Source: Crocodylus rhombifer
Lineage: Eukaryota > Chordata > Crocodylia > Crocodylidae
Length of the DNA: 64,000 bases
Direction: 5' to 3'
Assembly (NCBI GenBank): GCA_038503035.1
Contig: JAVSML010025189.1
Location: forward strand, 124,001 to 188,000
Shown: positions 1 to 12,511 of the stretch, piece after piece
Layout of the letters: every line of letters begins with the position of its first letter
Numbering within the stretch: the first letter of the stretch is position 1
Translations under genes and position numbers: made by a program
Notes under the pieces: generated by a model
The model's input: the letters and a program-made list of their open reading frames with translations, nothing else
What the model was told of the DNA's origin: nothing
Databases searched by the model: none

Positions 1-480
1 TGGAGTGCATGACAGCACATACAGTGCAGGAAGCAATGAGACTGGTTCTGGGATTCAGACAAACTGCTACTGGAGACTGAGAACAAAGACTCAACGTTTG
101 GATGCTTATTCAGACATTTTACATTCCCACGCCTTTTCTTCACATCTCATCTCTTTTTTCCTTTCTTTCTTCCAGCCACGTCTCTCTCTCTTACATTAAT
201 CTCATTTTGCCTTCTTCCCAACTTTTTTATGCCTGCTCCCATCCTCAGCACCTACAACAATCAGCTCCCTGCCTGCTTCTCCCTCTTCAAGGTATTCTCT
301 CTCCCGGATCTTTCTGATCATCTTTCTTTCCCAATCCTGTTCTTTCACAACCATCACTCCCAAACTTAGCTCAAGCACTCATTTACTCTCCTATTTCTCC
401 CTTTTGCATTGCAATTTCAGACAAAGCTTAACCAAATGTGTTCAGAGGCTAATCCAGCATTTATCTCCATTCCTGTTGAG
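1..480. other. Pyrimidine-rich tract, no gene recognised
   Basis: Positions 100-420 are strongly C/T-rich on the plus strand and end in a polypyrimidine run followed by CAG near 418-420, which resembles a splice acceptor. The sequence after it has no open frame I can support as an exon. The tract could be an old L2-type fragment or plain pyrimidine-biased DNA. Confidence 0.3.
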
Positions 481-3400
481 AATGTATCATGAATATATGC
501 ATCATGAATAGGGGGGCAGAGGGTGTTGCAGACTAGAGAACTTGCCAATGTCTAGTTGTGTTGGTTGTGGTTGAGCATTTTCCATCAAGAGATGTTTTTT
601 TTCAATGTAAAAGAATGATTTGGTGCAACCAAAATGTTTTGTAGAAATGTATCTGCAGCTTCCAACACAACATTGGCTGCTTTTCACTGGAAAGCTACTT
701 GGTTTCCAGCCAGATTACTTCCTGGATTGAAGAGCCCAATTTCTAGGATTTAAAGCTCCAAAAAATATCCTCTATTTGGACTTCCTTGGGGTTTGGCCCT
801 CCATAAATCTAGGGTCTGAAGTACTGAGGTGTTTCCAGTCAAGTGAACTGCCCTGGGGTTAAGGACTTTCTCTAGCAAAAAGCCTGGAAGCCCTGGTAAT
901 GCTGGCTTGCACTTCTAAGGGTCCTTGCCAGAGAAACACCCCGGGGGGCTTCCTAGGGCAACCCCTAAGGCTCTCAAGTTCAGCAGCAGAGCCCGGCATT
1001 TCCCCCATTAGAGCTGATGAGGAGCCAAAAAGCCTAGAAACAATATGAGCTGGAGCTGAGCCTGAAAACTCACCATTTGAGCTCATGGTATCCACGTCCT
1101 GGAAGGAAAATCTGACTTTTTGTCAAGCTGTAGGGTTCAAATGATCCCTTCTTCAACATCTTACTTTCCTCACAGTAAAGGCCAAGTTTTGGCTTTCTTT
1201 GGGAGACTGTAGGGTCATGTTAGCTTCAAGGGGAACCACAAGACTGTATCCTAGCCCAGCATAAGCTTCTTTTTTCCTCCTTTCCTTTCCAGATAGGAGC
1301 AAAGGGCTGAGATCTTAGCTGTGTTCCTCTGAATAATGCACTTTCCGTGAAGCAGGTTAGGATGGGACATTTGACATCATGAGAACTAAAGGAGAGAGAA
1401 ATGGCAAGATGACAGGCTGAAAGAAACTTAGGGAGACTTTCCACCTGAATTATTAACAATTCAAGTCTTGAGGAAACCAGGCAAAGCAGCTAATGCAAAC
1501 AGTTGGGCTGGCAGATAAAGCAAATACTACCGAGGAATGCAACTGCTGCATGAACTCAGAGAAGAGGCTCGATTTATACATGGCACCTAATCATCTTCTC
1601 TTCCTATCACTACTTCTGAGCCACAGTCCTTTCAATCTGGCAAGGGCCAGGAGCCATGGCTGCCAGCTGGCTCGGCCTGAGCTCCCAGTAAGCAGCATCA
1701 CCGTTTGAAACATTGGTTATATAAAATGTCAAAAGATTATGGCTTGAAGAGATTGTAGAGGCAACAGATTAATTCTGTGTCAGCCCTTTCCCCTGTTGCA
1801 GCCTGTGTCAAGGGAATGGGCTCCTGTTGTGACATTTCTTTTCTTTCCCCATGAATCTCTTTGTCATGAAAATGGGAGATTAGACTGGGGACATGTCATA
1901 TAGTCTCTGCTGTATGGTTATAATAACCTTTTACAGATTCAGAGATTTAACTAGCTATTTGGGACTATTTCAGTCTTTCCACGTTTAGTGCCTGACACAG
2001 AGGCAGCATCAAACCGGAGGAAAAGGGGCTTGCGAGAGGACTGTGGTCCAGAGCCTCGCGAAGCTAAGTGTTTTCTTTAGAGCTCTGCAACTCCCATCAG
2101 TATCAGAGCAGTTCAGATTTGCCCTCAAAAGAGGCATGAATGCTAGATTGGGAAGGTAAGTATGTTCCACATCATAATTACAATAACGTGGTATTTAGAT
2201 AGCAGCTTTCATCCTAGAAGGTGCCCCAGGAGGGTCTTGGTCCTCGACTGAGGCTTTTAGGGCTATGAATAAATGGCAATAATAATCGACCCCTTAACTA
2301 TGCCCCTTTAAATAGCTGATATAGGACACCTTCTCTTCTGCTGCTCTGCCAACATTTTCCTTGCATGGATCTGTTCATTAACTTTGGGGGCCCAATCCTG
2401 CTCATGTAGTTGAATATTTGGACAATCACACATGGAGGAGTTAGATCCGTAGCCTCATATCATCTACCCAGACCTTGGGGCTAGGAATATGGAAATGACT
2501 AGCAGAAAACAACCACTGCCCTAAGGCCGGGCAAAGCAAGGTGGGGATTATATTTCAGAGGGATGCTTCCAAGTTATACAGCTCCCTTGCCATTTTTCCA
2601 GTTAATACCCATTCTTTGCCCAAGTGTGTATTTAAAAGTATCATCTAGTCCAGCATTTCTCAGTCCTTTCAGGTTGGCAACCCTCTATGCAAAATTATAA
2701 CCACATTACTTCCGTTGCAAAAGACAGAGTAAAAAATACCCAGGTGATAATAATGACAAGCCTACGGAGTTTATTTGTGCATGTGTTTTAAGAGTCTCAG
2801 AGGGAATACTTGACTTTGGAGGGCCAAAATACATGGGGAGTAAGGGAACGAGATTTTTTAAAAAAAATTTTAGTATATAATAAAATGTTCGGTGGTTTAC
2901 TATCCCTTGATTGCCTTTTGTGACCTGCCTGCAGATTGGGACCCATCAGTAGAGCAACGCAGGCCTATGACTGATAGAAATCAATGCCACAACAAGATAA
3001 GATCTCATATCTTTTCAAATCCACATATAAAACTGGGCATTTTCTCTTTTCCATTTACTTTGTTTCTTCCTCCCTCCAGCTGTTAATCAGTTAACTCAGG
3101 AAAAGATTTTAGGATCTATTTAGGGTTTTATATGGCTGTCCATCTCTGGAGTATGCAAGTGCCTTCCATGTAAAATTGATAGCAACAGCAAAGTCCCTAG
3201 GGGATTTCATGGACTACAAGGATCCAGCCAATATGAAACTGCTTTGCAAAATAAAGTTGCATTGTACTTTTTCATCTATCGAGAGGCTGTATTTTTCAGC
3301 AGGAACATTTTTTTTTAAACGCGACAACCGCAAAACCAAAAAATCCTTTGGCGTCTCAGAAACTTATAGAACAGAAAGTCCAAGTCATCTGACGTGGATT

Positions 3401-4896
3401 ATCTTCCAGTGGAATTGTTCTCGCAGACTACACAAGATATTATCTGACCAAGAACTTCAGGACATAATCACTACAGCCTGCTTTTGAGGGAAGGAGGAAT
3501 AGGGGTCACACATATAGCTTCTTAGCAGCAGCACAATGGATAAGGTACATATAAAAATCAGCCAGAGTCAGCATGCTTTTCTCACATTCAGAGCCACAAA
3601 TCCAAGCATTCAAGTTGTGTTAATTAGAATTTGTGCCGACATAATCGCATGGGAGAGTCAGGAATGCACTCTCCTCAGTTTTCCAGGATCCCCCCTGTGT
3701 CAGGCTGTTCTCTTCTCTTTGTGCCTGTATTCAGTTATTTGTGTTATATAAACGGCATGTTATGTCCGAGGCAACCTTGCATACATTTAAAGAAGTGACC
3801 TCTCCCTCCTGTCCTGTCTGATACCCGACTTGAGCCACACAAAGGGAAAAATAAAACAATTCACACCAAGTGTGTGCAGTGTATTAAAAAATCATTAATA
3901 AAACATCAACCGAGTGGAAGATGGTGCAGCAACCACTGTGATTTACTTCTTTTGAACTGACTTAGAAAAGTGTTGTGGATAATGGTTTTGCATTTGAAAA
4001 GGGGTGGGTTGTAAGCAGGTTGCTATTGCTGGGGGAAAGAAACAGCAGCCTGCCTCACTTCGGAAGGCATTCAATCCAATCTAGTCAATCTTTGTTGCTA
4101 CCCTGCACAAAGGTTTCCCTGCCTTTCAAACAGCAGCTAATATGCTGTTAAGTCTTTCCCAACAGAAAGAAGTGCATTTATAATGTGAAATCCAAAACAA
4201 CCTTATGTTAAACGCATTGTAATTGCCTGACCGGATAGTGCCGACTCTCACATTTATGTTGGGGGTTTGGGCCTTTAGGCCTGATCTATGCTAGACAAAT
4301 TTGTCAAGGTTTATAGCATATATTCCTTCTCACAAAAGTACCATGCCTATTCGGAGCCCCACAAAGCTCCTCCTTGGTTGCTTTGCAGTTGGACCTAAGC
4401 TGCTGGGAGTTTGGCGTGGATTGTGGCTCAGTCACAGACAGGCATTAACAACTTCAGAAGACAACCTCCTTATCCAGTGGCCTGTCGCTAACTAGTTCTC
4501 ATGCCCATATTGCCTCTGGCCCAACCTCTCACACACTACAACAAACCCCTTCCTTCAAACACCCCTGTCATGATCCTGGTTAGACTTCTGCACAGGAAAT
4601 GACACCCCCACTCCAGCTCCACAAATATTCAAGCACCGGTCTTACTATGGGGGCCCATAAGACTCCACTTTCTGGCTCTATCAGCTCCCCCTTCAGAAAT
4701 TCCATGGTCTCAGCCTTTGCATATGCATCTTTCAGAGCACCATCCATTTTATCACTGCCCCAGATCCAGCTATTGCTTAATACAAACTTCCACACGTTCC
4801 TTTTCAGTGGTGATACACTAGCATGGGTCATTCCTATGAAGGCATCCATGTATCATGCATTGTATGGATGCATAATGGAAGAGCTTCTGTCCCCAT
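481..4896. other. Single-copy stretch without recognised genes
   Basis: Only short chance frames occur. Around 2650 there is a degraded sequence resembling a hAT terminus. The block 3160-4260 looks single-copy, with mixed composition and a few CpGs around 3320-3330, and it could hold conserved non-coding sequence. The 103-residue frame at 3176-3487 matches no family I know. Confidence 0.4.
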
Positions 4897-4898
4897 TA

Positions 4899-5082
4899 GG
4901 GTTGCCAGCCCTCCTGGATTGGCCAGGAGTCTACTGCAATCTGCATCAATCTCCTGGTGACTATTGAAAGCAATCTGAGAGATTGATATTGTGAATGGGT
5001 CGAATAGTAGAATGAATAACATTACGTCACATTGGGGAAAAAAAAAATCTCCCGGAATAGCTTCAGTCAGAGTTAGCAACCC
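4899..5082. mobile_element. Short TA-flanked DNA transposon (MITE)
   Basis: The 184-bp element starts GGGTTGCCAGCCCTCC and its right end, reverse-complemented, reads GGGTTGCTAACTCT. Both ends are flanked by TA (4897-4898 and 5083-5084), which fits a 2-bp TA target duplication. There is no coding capacity. The interior has a small palindrome around the repeated CTCCTGG/CCAGGAG words. I infer a non-autonomous cut-and-paste element; its superfamily is not established. Confidence 0.6.
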
Positions 5083-5084
5083 TA

Positions 5085-6797
5085 GTCCCCACAGATATCA
5101 AATCCAAAAAGTCAAGGTAGGCACAGGGTAACAGATTGAACAGAGAGAGGCAGTGCTGAGCCCTATGAGATTCATGGTTTGTATATCCTCTTTAGCCCCT
5201 TTGAATAGCAAATGTCATTGGTGGTTATGCCTCTTGAGTGTTTATGACTGCCAAGCACAAAGTTTATCTAGATGCTCCCCAGTAGCTACTAGCAGGGGTG
5301 CCAGTTGCCCCTGAATTTATAGATGGTCTGTAAATAGCAAGCCTAAAAATGCCAGTCCAGAAAAAAAATTGAGCCATCATTAAAAACATTAAGCAAACTT
5401 GCTTGAAGCTCCCAGTGTGACGCTCCATGAACAAGGCTAGATGATAAAGAAGCACCACCTGGTGGCTAATCAGGAGTGAAGCACTCTACACAGAGCTCTC
5501 TCAGGGCTTTGTTACACTTGTGAATCTCTATAGCCTTCTCTGCCCTACCAGCTACATACAGCGACTGCTGCATCCAGTCTTCTACCTGTAACACTGTTGG
5601 GCCATAGGTAGGCAGGGCTGCCTGGCCTCAGCCAGGATGTGGAGTGGGTGGTGCAGCTGGGATAGAGCTATGGTGGAGGCTGTGCCTGCATGGAGGGGAA
5701 CAGAGGTGGTGGATAGTGCAGGGTACTGTTGGGGGTATCAGAGCATGCGGGTGAGTAGAGGAACCCTGGGGTAGGGGTATCACAGCGTAAAACTTGCAAT
5801 CTGCAAGGTTTTTCTGACAATCAAACCCTAAAATTTGAACCCAGCTCTTATCTGGGGCCTGGCAGAAGGGTTATATTTATATTAGGTAAAGCAGATGGCA
5901 ATAAGAAAAATTTGGTTGTCAATACCGCCCCCCCCCCCGAAACGTGCAGATTGTTATTTATTTATTTATTTATTTTTGCAGGTGGGGAGTCGGGAGGAGG
6001 GGACTGACAAGCCTGGTTAGCAGGTGCTGTTCTACCTCAAGCAATAAACTGGGCCTAATTGTCAGTCTAAGCTTAAGCCTGGGCAAAACAGCAAAATACT
6101 CAACCAAGCAATTAAAATAGGTATCACTTGAGTCCCTGCAATTTCAGTGGAATATTAGCAGCATGTGCTTAGGGGCAAGCAGGTACTCAAATGCTTAGAT
6201 GAGGCTGGGACATGGTTCAACAAAGGTTGGTTTTTTTAATGTATAAGAAAACCCACATTCATTGTACGATTAGATAGATTCAATGTTTTCTTTTCTTTTG
6301 AAACTGTACCATCAAGGAGAATTTCTATTGTTTTGTATACAAGATGTTAGAAAGCAATTTCTTTATTTTTGTGGAGGTGAATTCTGAGGAGACACTGATC
6401 TTGGATAATTTTCCCTTCAAGTAAAGAACTCCGTTGACTTAGTAAATGACACATGTAAGGATAACATACCGATGCCATTGACAAGCTTCAGCAATCTCAC
6501 GGTTAGCTCCTCAGTGATGGAGCCTCCTACATCTAGTCTGAGTGTGTTCACTCAGCTGATATTGTAACAGCCCCAGAATCAGTGGAAGTTGTTCAAATAG
6601 TTCTTTTGACAGTGCAATGGCTTTTTATGCCAACTAGAACATTTTCCTGGTGGAGTTTCTGAGAAAAACAGCAATTCTCTGTCCCTCATTTAGATTCTAA
6701 AACTAAACCTTTTCATCATAATTTTTTTGGATGCATACACCATATTCGTCAGCACATTTAAAATGCCTAACATAGCATGGAGGCAAAGATTTCATAG
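5085..6797. other. Unassigned stretch with simple repeats
   Basis: The stretch contains a GC-richer patch (about 5620-5790), a C11 run at 5928-5938 and a TTTA repeat at 5954-5978. No gene or mobile element is recognised in the remainder. Confidence 0.4.
5954..5978. repeat. (TTTA)n microsatellite
   Basis: About five TTTA units end in a T run, shortly downstream of a C11 homopolymer (5928-5938). Confidence 0.85.
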
Positions 6798-6923
6798 GGT
6801 GATATATTTTATGGGACCAACTGTGTAGTTGGGATAGAGTTAGGCAAGCTTTTGAATGCAAGACATTCTTCCTCAGGCCAGGTCCATCCCAGTTAAATAG
6901 TTGGTCCCATAAAATATATCACC
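6798..6923 (-). mobile_element. PLE-type 3' end with 38-bp inverted repeat
   Basis: Two 38-nt arms (6798-6835 and 6886-6923) are inverted copies matching at 34 of 38 positions, with a 50-nt loop. Read on the minus strand, the loop contains an AAAGCTTGC word, followed by TTGGTC and a sequence resembling ATAAAAGATATCACC. I associate this arrangement with the 3' ends of vertebrate Penelope-like or related retroelements. A second related copy lies at 31315-31430. The family name is inference from remembered tail sequence; the hairpin itself is directly visible. Confidence 0.45.
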
Positions 6924-7937
6924 TTAAGAAATTCTTGCCTCAGATAATTTCTGGACCATCACAGCTACACAATTACTCTTACACGATCATAACATAACAT
7001 AGTAATGGGGGAGGGGGAATCAAAGAAATATAAGTTACACCTTCCCAAAAAGCATTTGGTTCTTTGGCTCCTGAGTATTTATGCTGCATCTTTCTCTCAG
7101 ACTGGAGCTTCTAGCAGGAAGCAAATCCTAAGTTCTTCAGTACCTGGAAAGTGGCTAGGGTTAGGCTTGCAAGGAGGTTTTTGACATAGCAGCAGGGATC
7201 TGGGTTTTCTGTTTCCTATGAGAAAAAGCAGAAAACTGTGGATTTTTGCTGGAGGCAAACAAGGATTTCTCATTTTAGGAGAGAAAACTATGGATTTTGC
7301 AGTTTTGCCATGAGCCCTCTGTAGGCTAGCAAAGCTCCAGCCTGCAAGAGGCTGGGAGGGAGTAGGAAGAAGGCAATCAGGCATAAATGCACATAGCCTC
7401 TAGGCAGCCTGGAGGACAGCTTCTGCAGGTAAGTGTGTCTGTGGGGTGGGGTGGGATTGAGGGACCTGTAGAGAGGGAGGGAGGGTGGGAGCTGGGCGGG
7501 GCTGGAACTGGAGCTGCTGTCCAGCCAGGCAGTGCCTGGGGCTTGGGGCCTGGCACTGCAATGTGGTGGCTAGAGGGCCCCAGCAGGGAGCAGGATGGGA
7601 CCATGGGCGGCTGCCCCAGGAGGCGGTGGTTGGGGCCAGCTTCCCACCATTGCACATGCTCTTGAGGGGCAGAGGGGAGACGTGGCCCCCAGATCCATGC
7701 ACAGGATGGGGGCAGCATGCTGTCCACTTCAGGCTTGGGCTCCTGCCCTGCTGCTATCCCTGGAGGCCCCGGGGCCTCTGCAGCCCACTGGGTAGTTCTG
7801 GAAAGATCAGTGGGGCCATGCAGGAAGCTGCTTGCCACTGAGCAACGGGCTGGTGACATGTACCCTGCATGCAACCCCATGCTACCACCCTAGCTACTGA
7901 AGTGCATTTAGAGGACACTTGCCAGGGCAGTGTGGAG
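6924..7937. other. Unassigned, GC-rich from about 7385
   Basis: From 7229 to 7300 there is a local direct duplication of a sequence containing GAAAACT and TGGATTTT. From 7385 to 7900 GC content rises and long frames open in several phases on both strands, up to 167 codons on the minus strand. This is what stop-poor GC-rich DNA gives by chance. I see no domain or credible exon. Confidence 0.4.
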
Positions 7938-7939
7938 TA

Positions 7940-9299
7940 GGCCTGTGCGAGTCGGCAGACATCCGTTCTGGCTTCAGATCCAGCTGGTTTGGATGTCGGG
8001 GATCTGATCCAGAGCTCTGGACTGGGTTTCAGCTTCAATCCAGCAAAAGCAGCTCCAAAGCTTAAAAGCCGCCTCAGAGATGCAGCCATAGGGTATAATG
8101 GGGAATCAATGAAATATCTATAACTTCGTTGGTTTTTGTCTGATTTTGGATCAAACTTACAGGGCCCTGTAAGGCCACAGAGTCTGCCAAGTTTCAAGAA
8201 GATCAGTTCAGGGGATCTGGGGGGAACTGCACCTCAAGTTGCTGACGGGCAAAACTCGTGACATGGGTGACACTGTGTGTGTTAAGGTGCAGCAGGGTGA
8301 CAGCTGCAGGGATGGTGGCCCCTGCTGTGGCCACAAAGCCTGCCAGCTGTCAAGGAGATTGGTGCAGGGGTTCTGGGGTCTGGGGCCCTGCACCCCTAGC
8401 TGCTGACAGGCATGGGTGCTTGTGCAACTGACTGTGTCTGTCTTGGAGCAGTTGATTGTCTGTATTGATTGTTTCCTCTCCTTAGTTTCTGGGTTTGTAG
8501 GTGTTAATAGATGGTAATTAACTGCCTACATTAGCTAGCTACTGTGTATTGAGCTTGTCCCTGAGTGAATTATTTTTGATTGGTAACTGGTAACACAGTA
8601 ACTTAGCAGCCAGGTCCGCAGTATGGTTTCCCACGCCCCATGGCAGACGCAGCTGCACAAGCACCCATGGCATGAGTTTTATCTGTCATCAGCTAGGGGT
8701 GCAGGGACCCAGAACCACCCTGCACTGATCTCGACAGACAGGCGTCACAGCAGGGGCCATCATCCCTGCAGCTTTCACCCTGCTGCACCTTAACACACAG
8801 TGTCACCCATGCCACAAGTTTTGCTTGTCCGCAGCTTGAGGTGCAGTTCCCCCCCAGCCCCTCCACCGATCTCCATGAAACTTGGCAGGATTTGTGGTCT
8901 TATCAGAGGTCACCACCCCTGCAGTTTTCAGCCCCCTGTGGTGTAACACATACATGTGACATCAGTTTTGCTTTCAAGAATTTGTGGTTCAGTTCCCCCT
9001 GAACTCCTGCACTGATCTTGAAACTTCGCAGACTTCATGGTCTAAGCAGAGGCTACAATTCCTTCATAATTCATCCAAATAAGACAAAAAACAAAGTTAT
9101 AGATATTTCATTGTTTCCTCATTATACCCTATGGCCAGATCTCTGAGGCGGCTCCGCTTTTCTGAAGCACTTCAGAAGCTCCAAACTGCTTCGGAAAGTC
9201 TTAGGAAGCCATCGCTTTGATCCAGACATGCTGCTTTGGATGCAAAAGCATCCAATGCTTCTCCAGATCTGAAGCACTGTCTGAAGCCTCACACAGCCC
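7940..9299. mobile_element. Large foldback-type element with internal repeats
   Basis: The 1360-bp element starts GGCCTGTGCGAG and ends in a sequence whose reverse complement is GGGCTGTGTGAGG, with TA on both sides (7938-7939 and 9300-9301). The left arm (7940 to about 8436) and right arm (about 8640-9299) are inverted relatives over their whole length around a unique centre of about 200 bp. Each arm contains repeats of roughly 156 bp with recognisable words (GCCAAGTTTCAAG, GACATGGGTGACAC, GCAGCAGGGTGA). The left arm has two units (starting near 8173 and 8329) and the right arm has three. No transposase frame is visible. A second member lies at 15391-16468. The superfamily is unknown to me. 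Confidence 0.7.
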
Positions 9300-9301
9300 T
9301 A

Positions 9302-10315
9302 GTGCAGAGCTCATAGCAGCAAGCAACTTCCTGCACAGGCCCCCTGTTCTTTGCAGTCCTGGATCGCACCCATGGAGGCCTCAGGGCAGGGCAGCAGGGT
9401 GGGAGGCCAAGCCTACAAAGGGTGGGACATAGCCTCTGCCCCACGCACAGATCTGGGGGCCATGGGTCCCCTCCCCACCCTGGGAATGTTCACAGCGGCG
9501 GGGAGCCACCACTAGTCAAGTTGGTGCTAAACTTCCAACACAATGTGCAATTAAAATTATATGCCTAATATTAGGACCTGCAAAGGCCAACACAGCCAGC
9601 AAGGAGCCCACTGAGACAAATGGTAGGAAATATCTGGAAAGTTTGTGGCCCCTTAAGTGGAGGATGTAAGCAGGTTGATGTGCCTGCTGCTATGGAGGAG
9701 GGCTTTGGCTCCGTTGGAGTCCTTCAGACCATCCAAACCGCAGTGCCTGTACAAGCATAGGAGTCTGCAACTTCACTGCCTGGCTTTGCTCCCTTGGGAG
9801 TCCTTCACCCAGGCCTCGCAATACAAAATACTACTTTTTAGTCCAAGCAGACAAATAAACAATAAGGCAAACCTTCATCCTTTCTCCAGGCAGCAGAAGA
9901 GAGCCCTTGAGCTGTGACCCTTTCTAGAGACACATCCCACAGGGTTTCACTCTGCTCCCTGCCCACAAACCCTTTCTCCCAGGTCAAGCTCCTTGCTCTT
10001 TCACCCCTTGGGCTCTTAACTAACATTTAAGTCCCCACAGCTGGGCTCCTACCCCAGGACTATTTGTCTCCCTGTTACAGAGGGCAAACTATGTCTTGTA
10101 ATTCACAGCCATAAGCCCTCTCCTTGGTACGAATCCATGAGTCCAACTTTTCTTTGAAAAAAAGAAAGTGAAGAGGAGGTGCTGTTCGGCCAGAGCCCAA
10201 TGGTTAGGGCATTTGTCTGGACTGTGAGGGACCAAAGTTGACATTTCTCTTCTACCTGATTGGATCTGAACTCTGATCCTCCCTGAAAGTGCCCAAGCCA
10301 CTGTGCGACTACATG
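9302..10315. other. Unassigned, no gene recognised
   Basis: The DNA is moderately GC-rich at 9320-9530 and otherwise ordinary. The downstream part (about 10190-10315) has weak tRNA-derived SINE resemblance (CAATGGTTAGGGCATTTG), too degraded to call. Confidence 0.35.
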
Positions 10316-10323
10316 TTGTAGGG

Positions 10324-10759
10324 CAGTGGTCACCAACCAGCGGATCTCCATCTGCTGGTGGATCTCAGAGCCTGTTGCGGTAGATCTCAGAGCCTCCTGG
10401 AGTTGATCCAAGGCTGGGGTGGGGGGGATGAGTCCCTGCGTGCATGCACATGCATGCCCCAGCCCAGCAGGTCAGTCCATGGGGGAGGGAAGGGGCAGGA
10501 GCTAGATCAAGGTCCCCACAGTGAGCAACAGTGCCTCAGAGACAAGTGCAGGGGTAAGTTGAATGGGCCCCTGGCCGGGTGGGACTTAGCTGTTGGGGAG
10601 GTGCACCCCAAATAATTTTGTCTCCTTCTGCCTCAATCTGCCCCAACTTTCCCTCTGACTTATCTGGTGGGGGAGGGGGAGTGTGTGGCAGCACACGGTA
10701 GATCTTGGGTTGCTTTTAAATGCCAACGGTGATCTACTTAAAAAGGTTGGAGACCACTG
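10324..10759. mobile_element. Non-autonomous hAT transposon
   Basis: Terminal inverted repeats are CAGTGGTCACCAACC on the left and, reverse-complemented, CAGTGGTCTCCAACC on the right. They are flanked by 8-bp direct repeats TTGTAGGG (10316-10323) and TTGTAGAG (10760-10767), differing at one base. The CAG start and 8-bp duplication are diagnostic of hAT. The 436-bp interior has no transposase and contains a short direct repeat around GATCTCAGAGCCT. Confidence 0.85.
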
Positions 10760-10767
10760 TTGTAGAG

Positions 10768-12117
10768 AGAGCTCTTTTCATTCTATTCTCTTCAATTTTG
10801 CACAATTAATACATTATTTATTGGAAAAAGGTACTGATTCCTGATTTCTCAGCCTCCCAGGAGAGTCTTCTTATCAGTGGTCTACTGAATCAATCTTTCT
10901 CTTCCAATTAATAGTGACTTGTACAAAGTTAATTATTTATACTACAGGAGGATTGGAACACATCCCCTGTATATGCACCTAATACATGCTAGCTTGGTGC
11001 TCTGGACAGTCCCATAGGAGGTGGAAAATCTGGGTTCAGATTTATTCAGGCCATTGTTTGAACTCAGGGCTCCCATAGCTCATGCAAGTTCTCTAGTCGC
11101 TGGCTTATGAGGTGGAAGCTTGCACCAGTTTCTGCCTGTGCTTGTATGTGGTGGAGGGGAGGGGGAAGAGGGGATTAGGCATGTTCCGATCAAGCCTTAC
11201 AAACAAGATAGATGGAATTTGTAAATCCCACTGGGGTATGAGCACTGAATAGCTTCGACCTGTCAGGGCATTGGCAGTTCTGTGCATGCCCAGAAGCAAA
11301 AATGTAGGTGCTTAGGGGTCTTTGCTGGAGGAAATGCAGGTGCCCAGGGAATTTAAATGCCTTAAGCATAAAGTGGGGATGTCAAGGGTCTAAATTTTGG
11401 ACTTAAACACCTAACTTCAACTTTTGAATCTAGCCTGCAGCAGCTACCAGACATAACTGCAAATGAAGAGTGGGGAGGAGGAAGAGGAGGAGTGATTGCT
11501 TCAGGGCTTTGTACAGCAGAATTCTTCCCACTGAATTATTTCTGCTGAATGCTCTTGGCTTTATCTGTAACTCTTTAATTCAGCAACGTTGTGCTTAATG
11601 TCAGACACAGTCAGAAAGTGGCCAATGGCCTCACAAATCCAGATTCCTCTAGATCAGTCTAGACAGAGAGGGAGAGAGGGACAGATTGCTACTTCCTCCT
11701 CTGGTGAAGTTGCCTTCCTATCTGGCAGATAGAGACAAAAACCCCCAAACTATGCTAGGGCTTTTCCCTATCCATGGGAGTGACTGGTGTATTGCAATGC
11801 TGCAGCTATTTAGACCTTCTCTTATCTGCTTACAACCCTTCAATAGAAAAAGGTATGGAAGGGCTTAGGAACAGAAAGAGAGAACACCATAACAATGAGG
11901 AGCAAAGTCAAAAGGAGCCTGCCATGTATATACCATGTGCACCATGCACATGAGAAAGAGGATCCTCATGGCTAGAGAGATTCAGGACATATTTATCACT
12001 TTAGAGTGAAATCCTAACCACACTGAATCCATGGCAAAACTCCTGCTAGTTTCTTTGTGGCCAGGACTGTGTCATTAGACGGGGGAAAAGTAAATTTCAC
12101 TCCCATATACTCTGAGT
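10768..12117. other. Unassigned, possible SINE-like remnant
   Basis: At 11000-11125 the sequence carries words such as CTGGGTTCAGAT and AGGGCTCCCATAGC that resemble an old widespread amniote repeat. The rest shows no gene or clear element. Confidence 0.3.
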
Positions 12118-12511
12118 CACATCTGTCCAACTGGTGGTTCATGAGGGGTTAAGTTGTGGCCCCCAGGTTCCCACCTGGCTCTTCGTCTCCTCATATCACT
12201 CTGGCTACAAGGGCAGCCAGAGCCTCCAGGCTTCATCACCTTCCTCTGACTTTTCCTTCCTGCCCCTCCCCAGCATGGCATGGGCAGATGAAGGTAAGCC
12301 TAGGGCTGTGCATCAAGGTGCATCAGTGGGGGTGGAGTATAGGTGCACAATGCAGGGAGGCATCCACCCAATGTACCCAGGACCATGCAGTGTACAGCCA
12401 GGGGGTGGGAGGGGGCTGGCTTGCCCTGGTGCATCCCACAGGTGTACAGCCCCCACTGCTGCAGCCTACAGGGCATTCAGCCCCTGGATGCTTAGAAGCT
12501 GGACAGTCCTG
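12118..12511. mobile_element. Probable non-autonomous hAT element
   Basis: The left end CACATCTGTCCAACTGG and the reverse-complemented right end CAGGACTGTCCAGCTTC share the hAT-style core CTGTCCARCT. Flanking octamers CTCTGAGT and CTCTACGC agree at 5 of 8 positions, so the target duplication is decayed or wrong by a base. The interior is GC-rich with overlapping chance frames on both strands and no transposase. Confidence 0.5.

Noticed and set aside
400..420. Splice-acceptor-like polypyrimidine-CAG
   Set aside because: No downstream open exon with a donor site could be defended.
4599..4967. 122-codon plus-strand frame
   Set aside because: No domain, runs into the transposon at 4899, and the opposite strand is also open.
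7377..7880. 167-codon minus-strand frame
   Set aside because: GC-rich chance frame with competing frames on the other strand and no recognisable motif.
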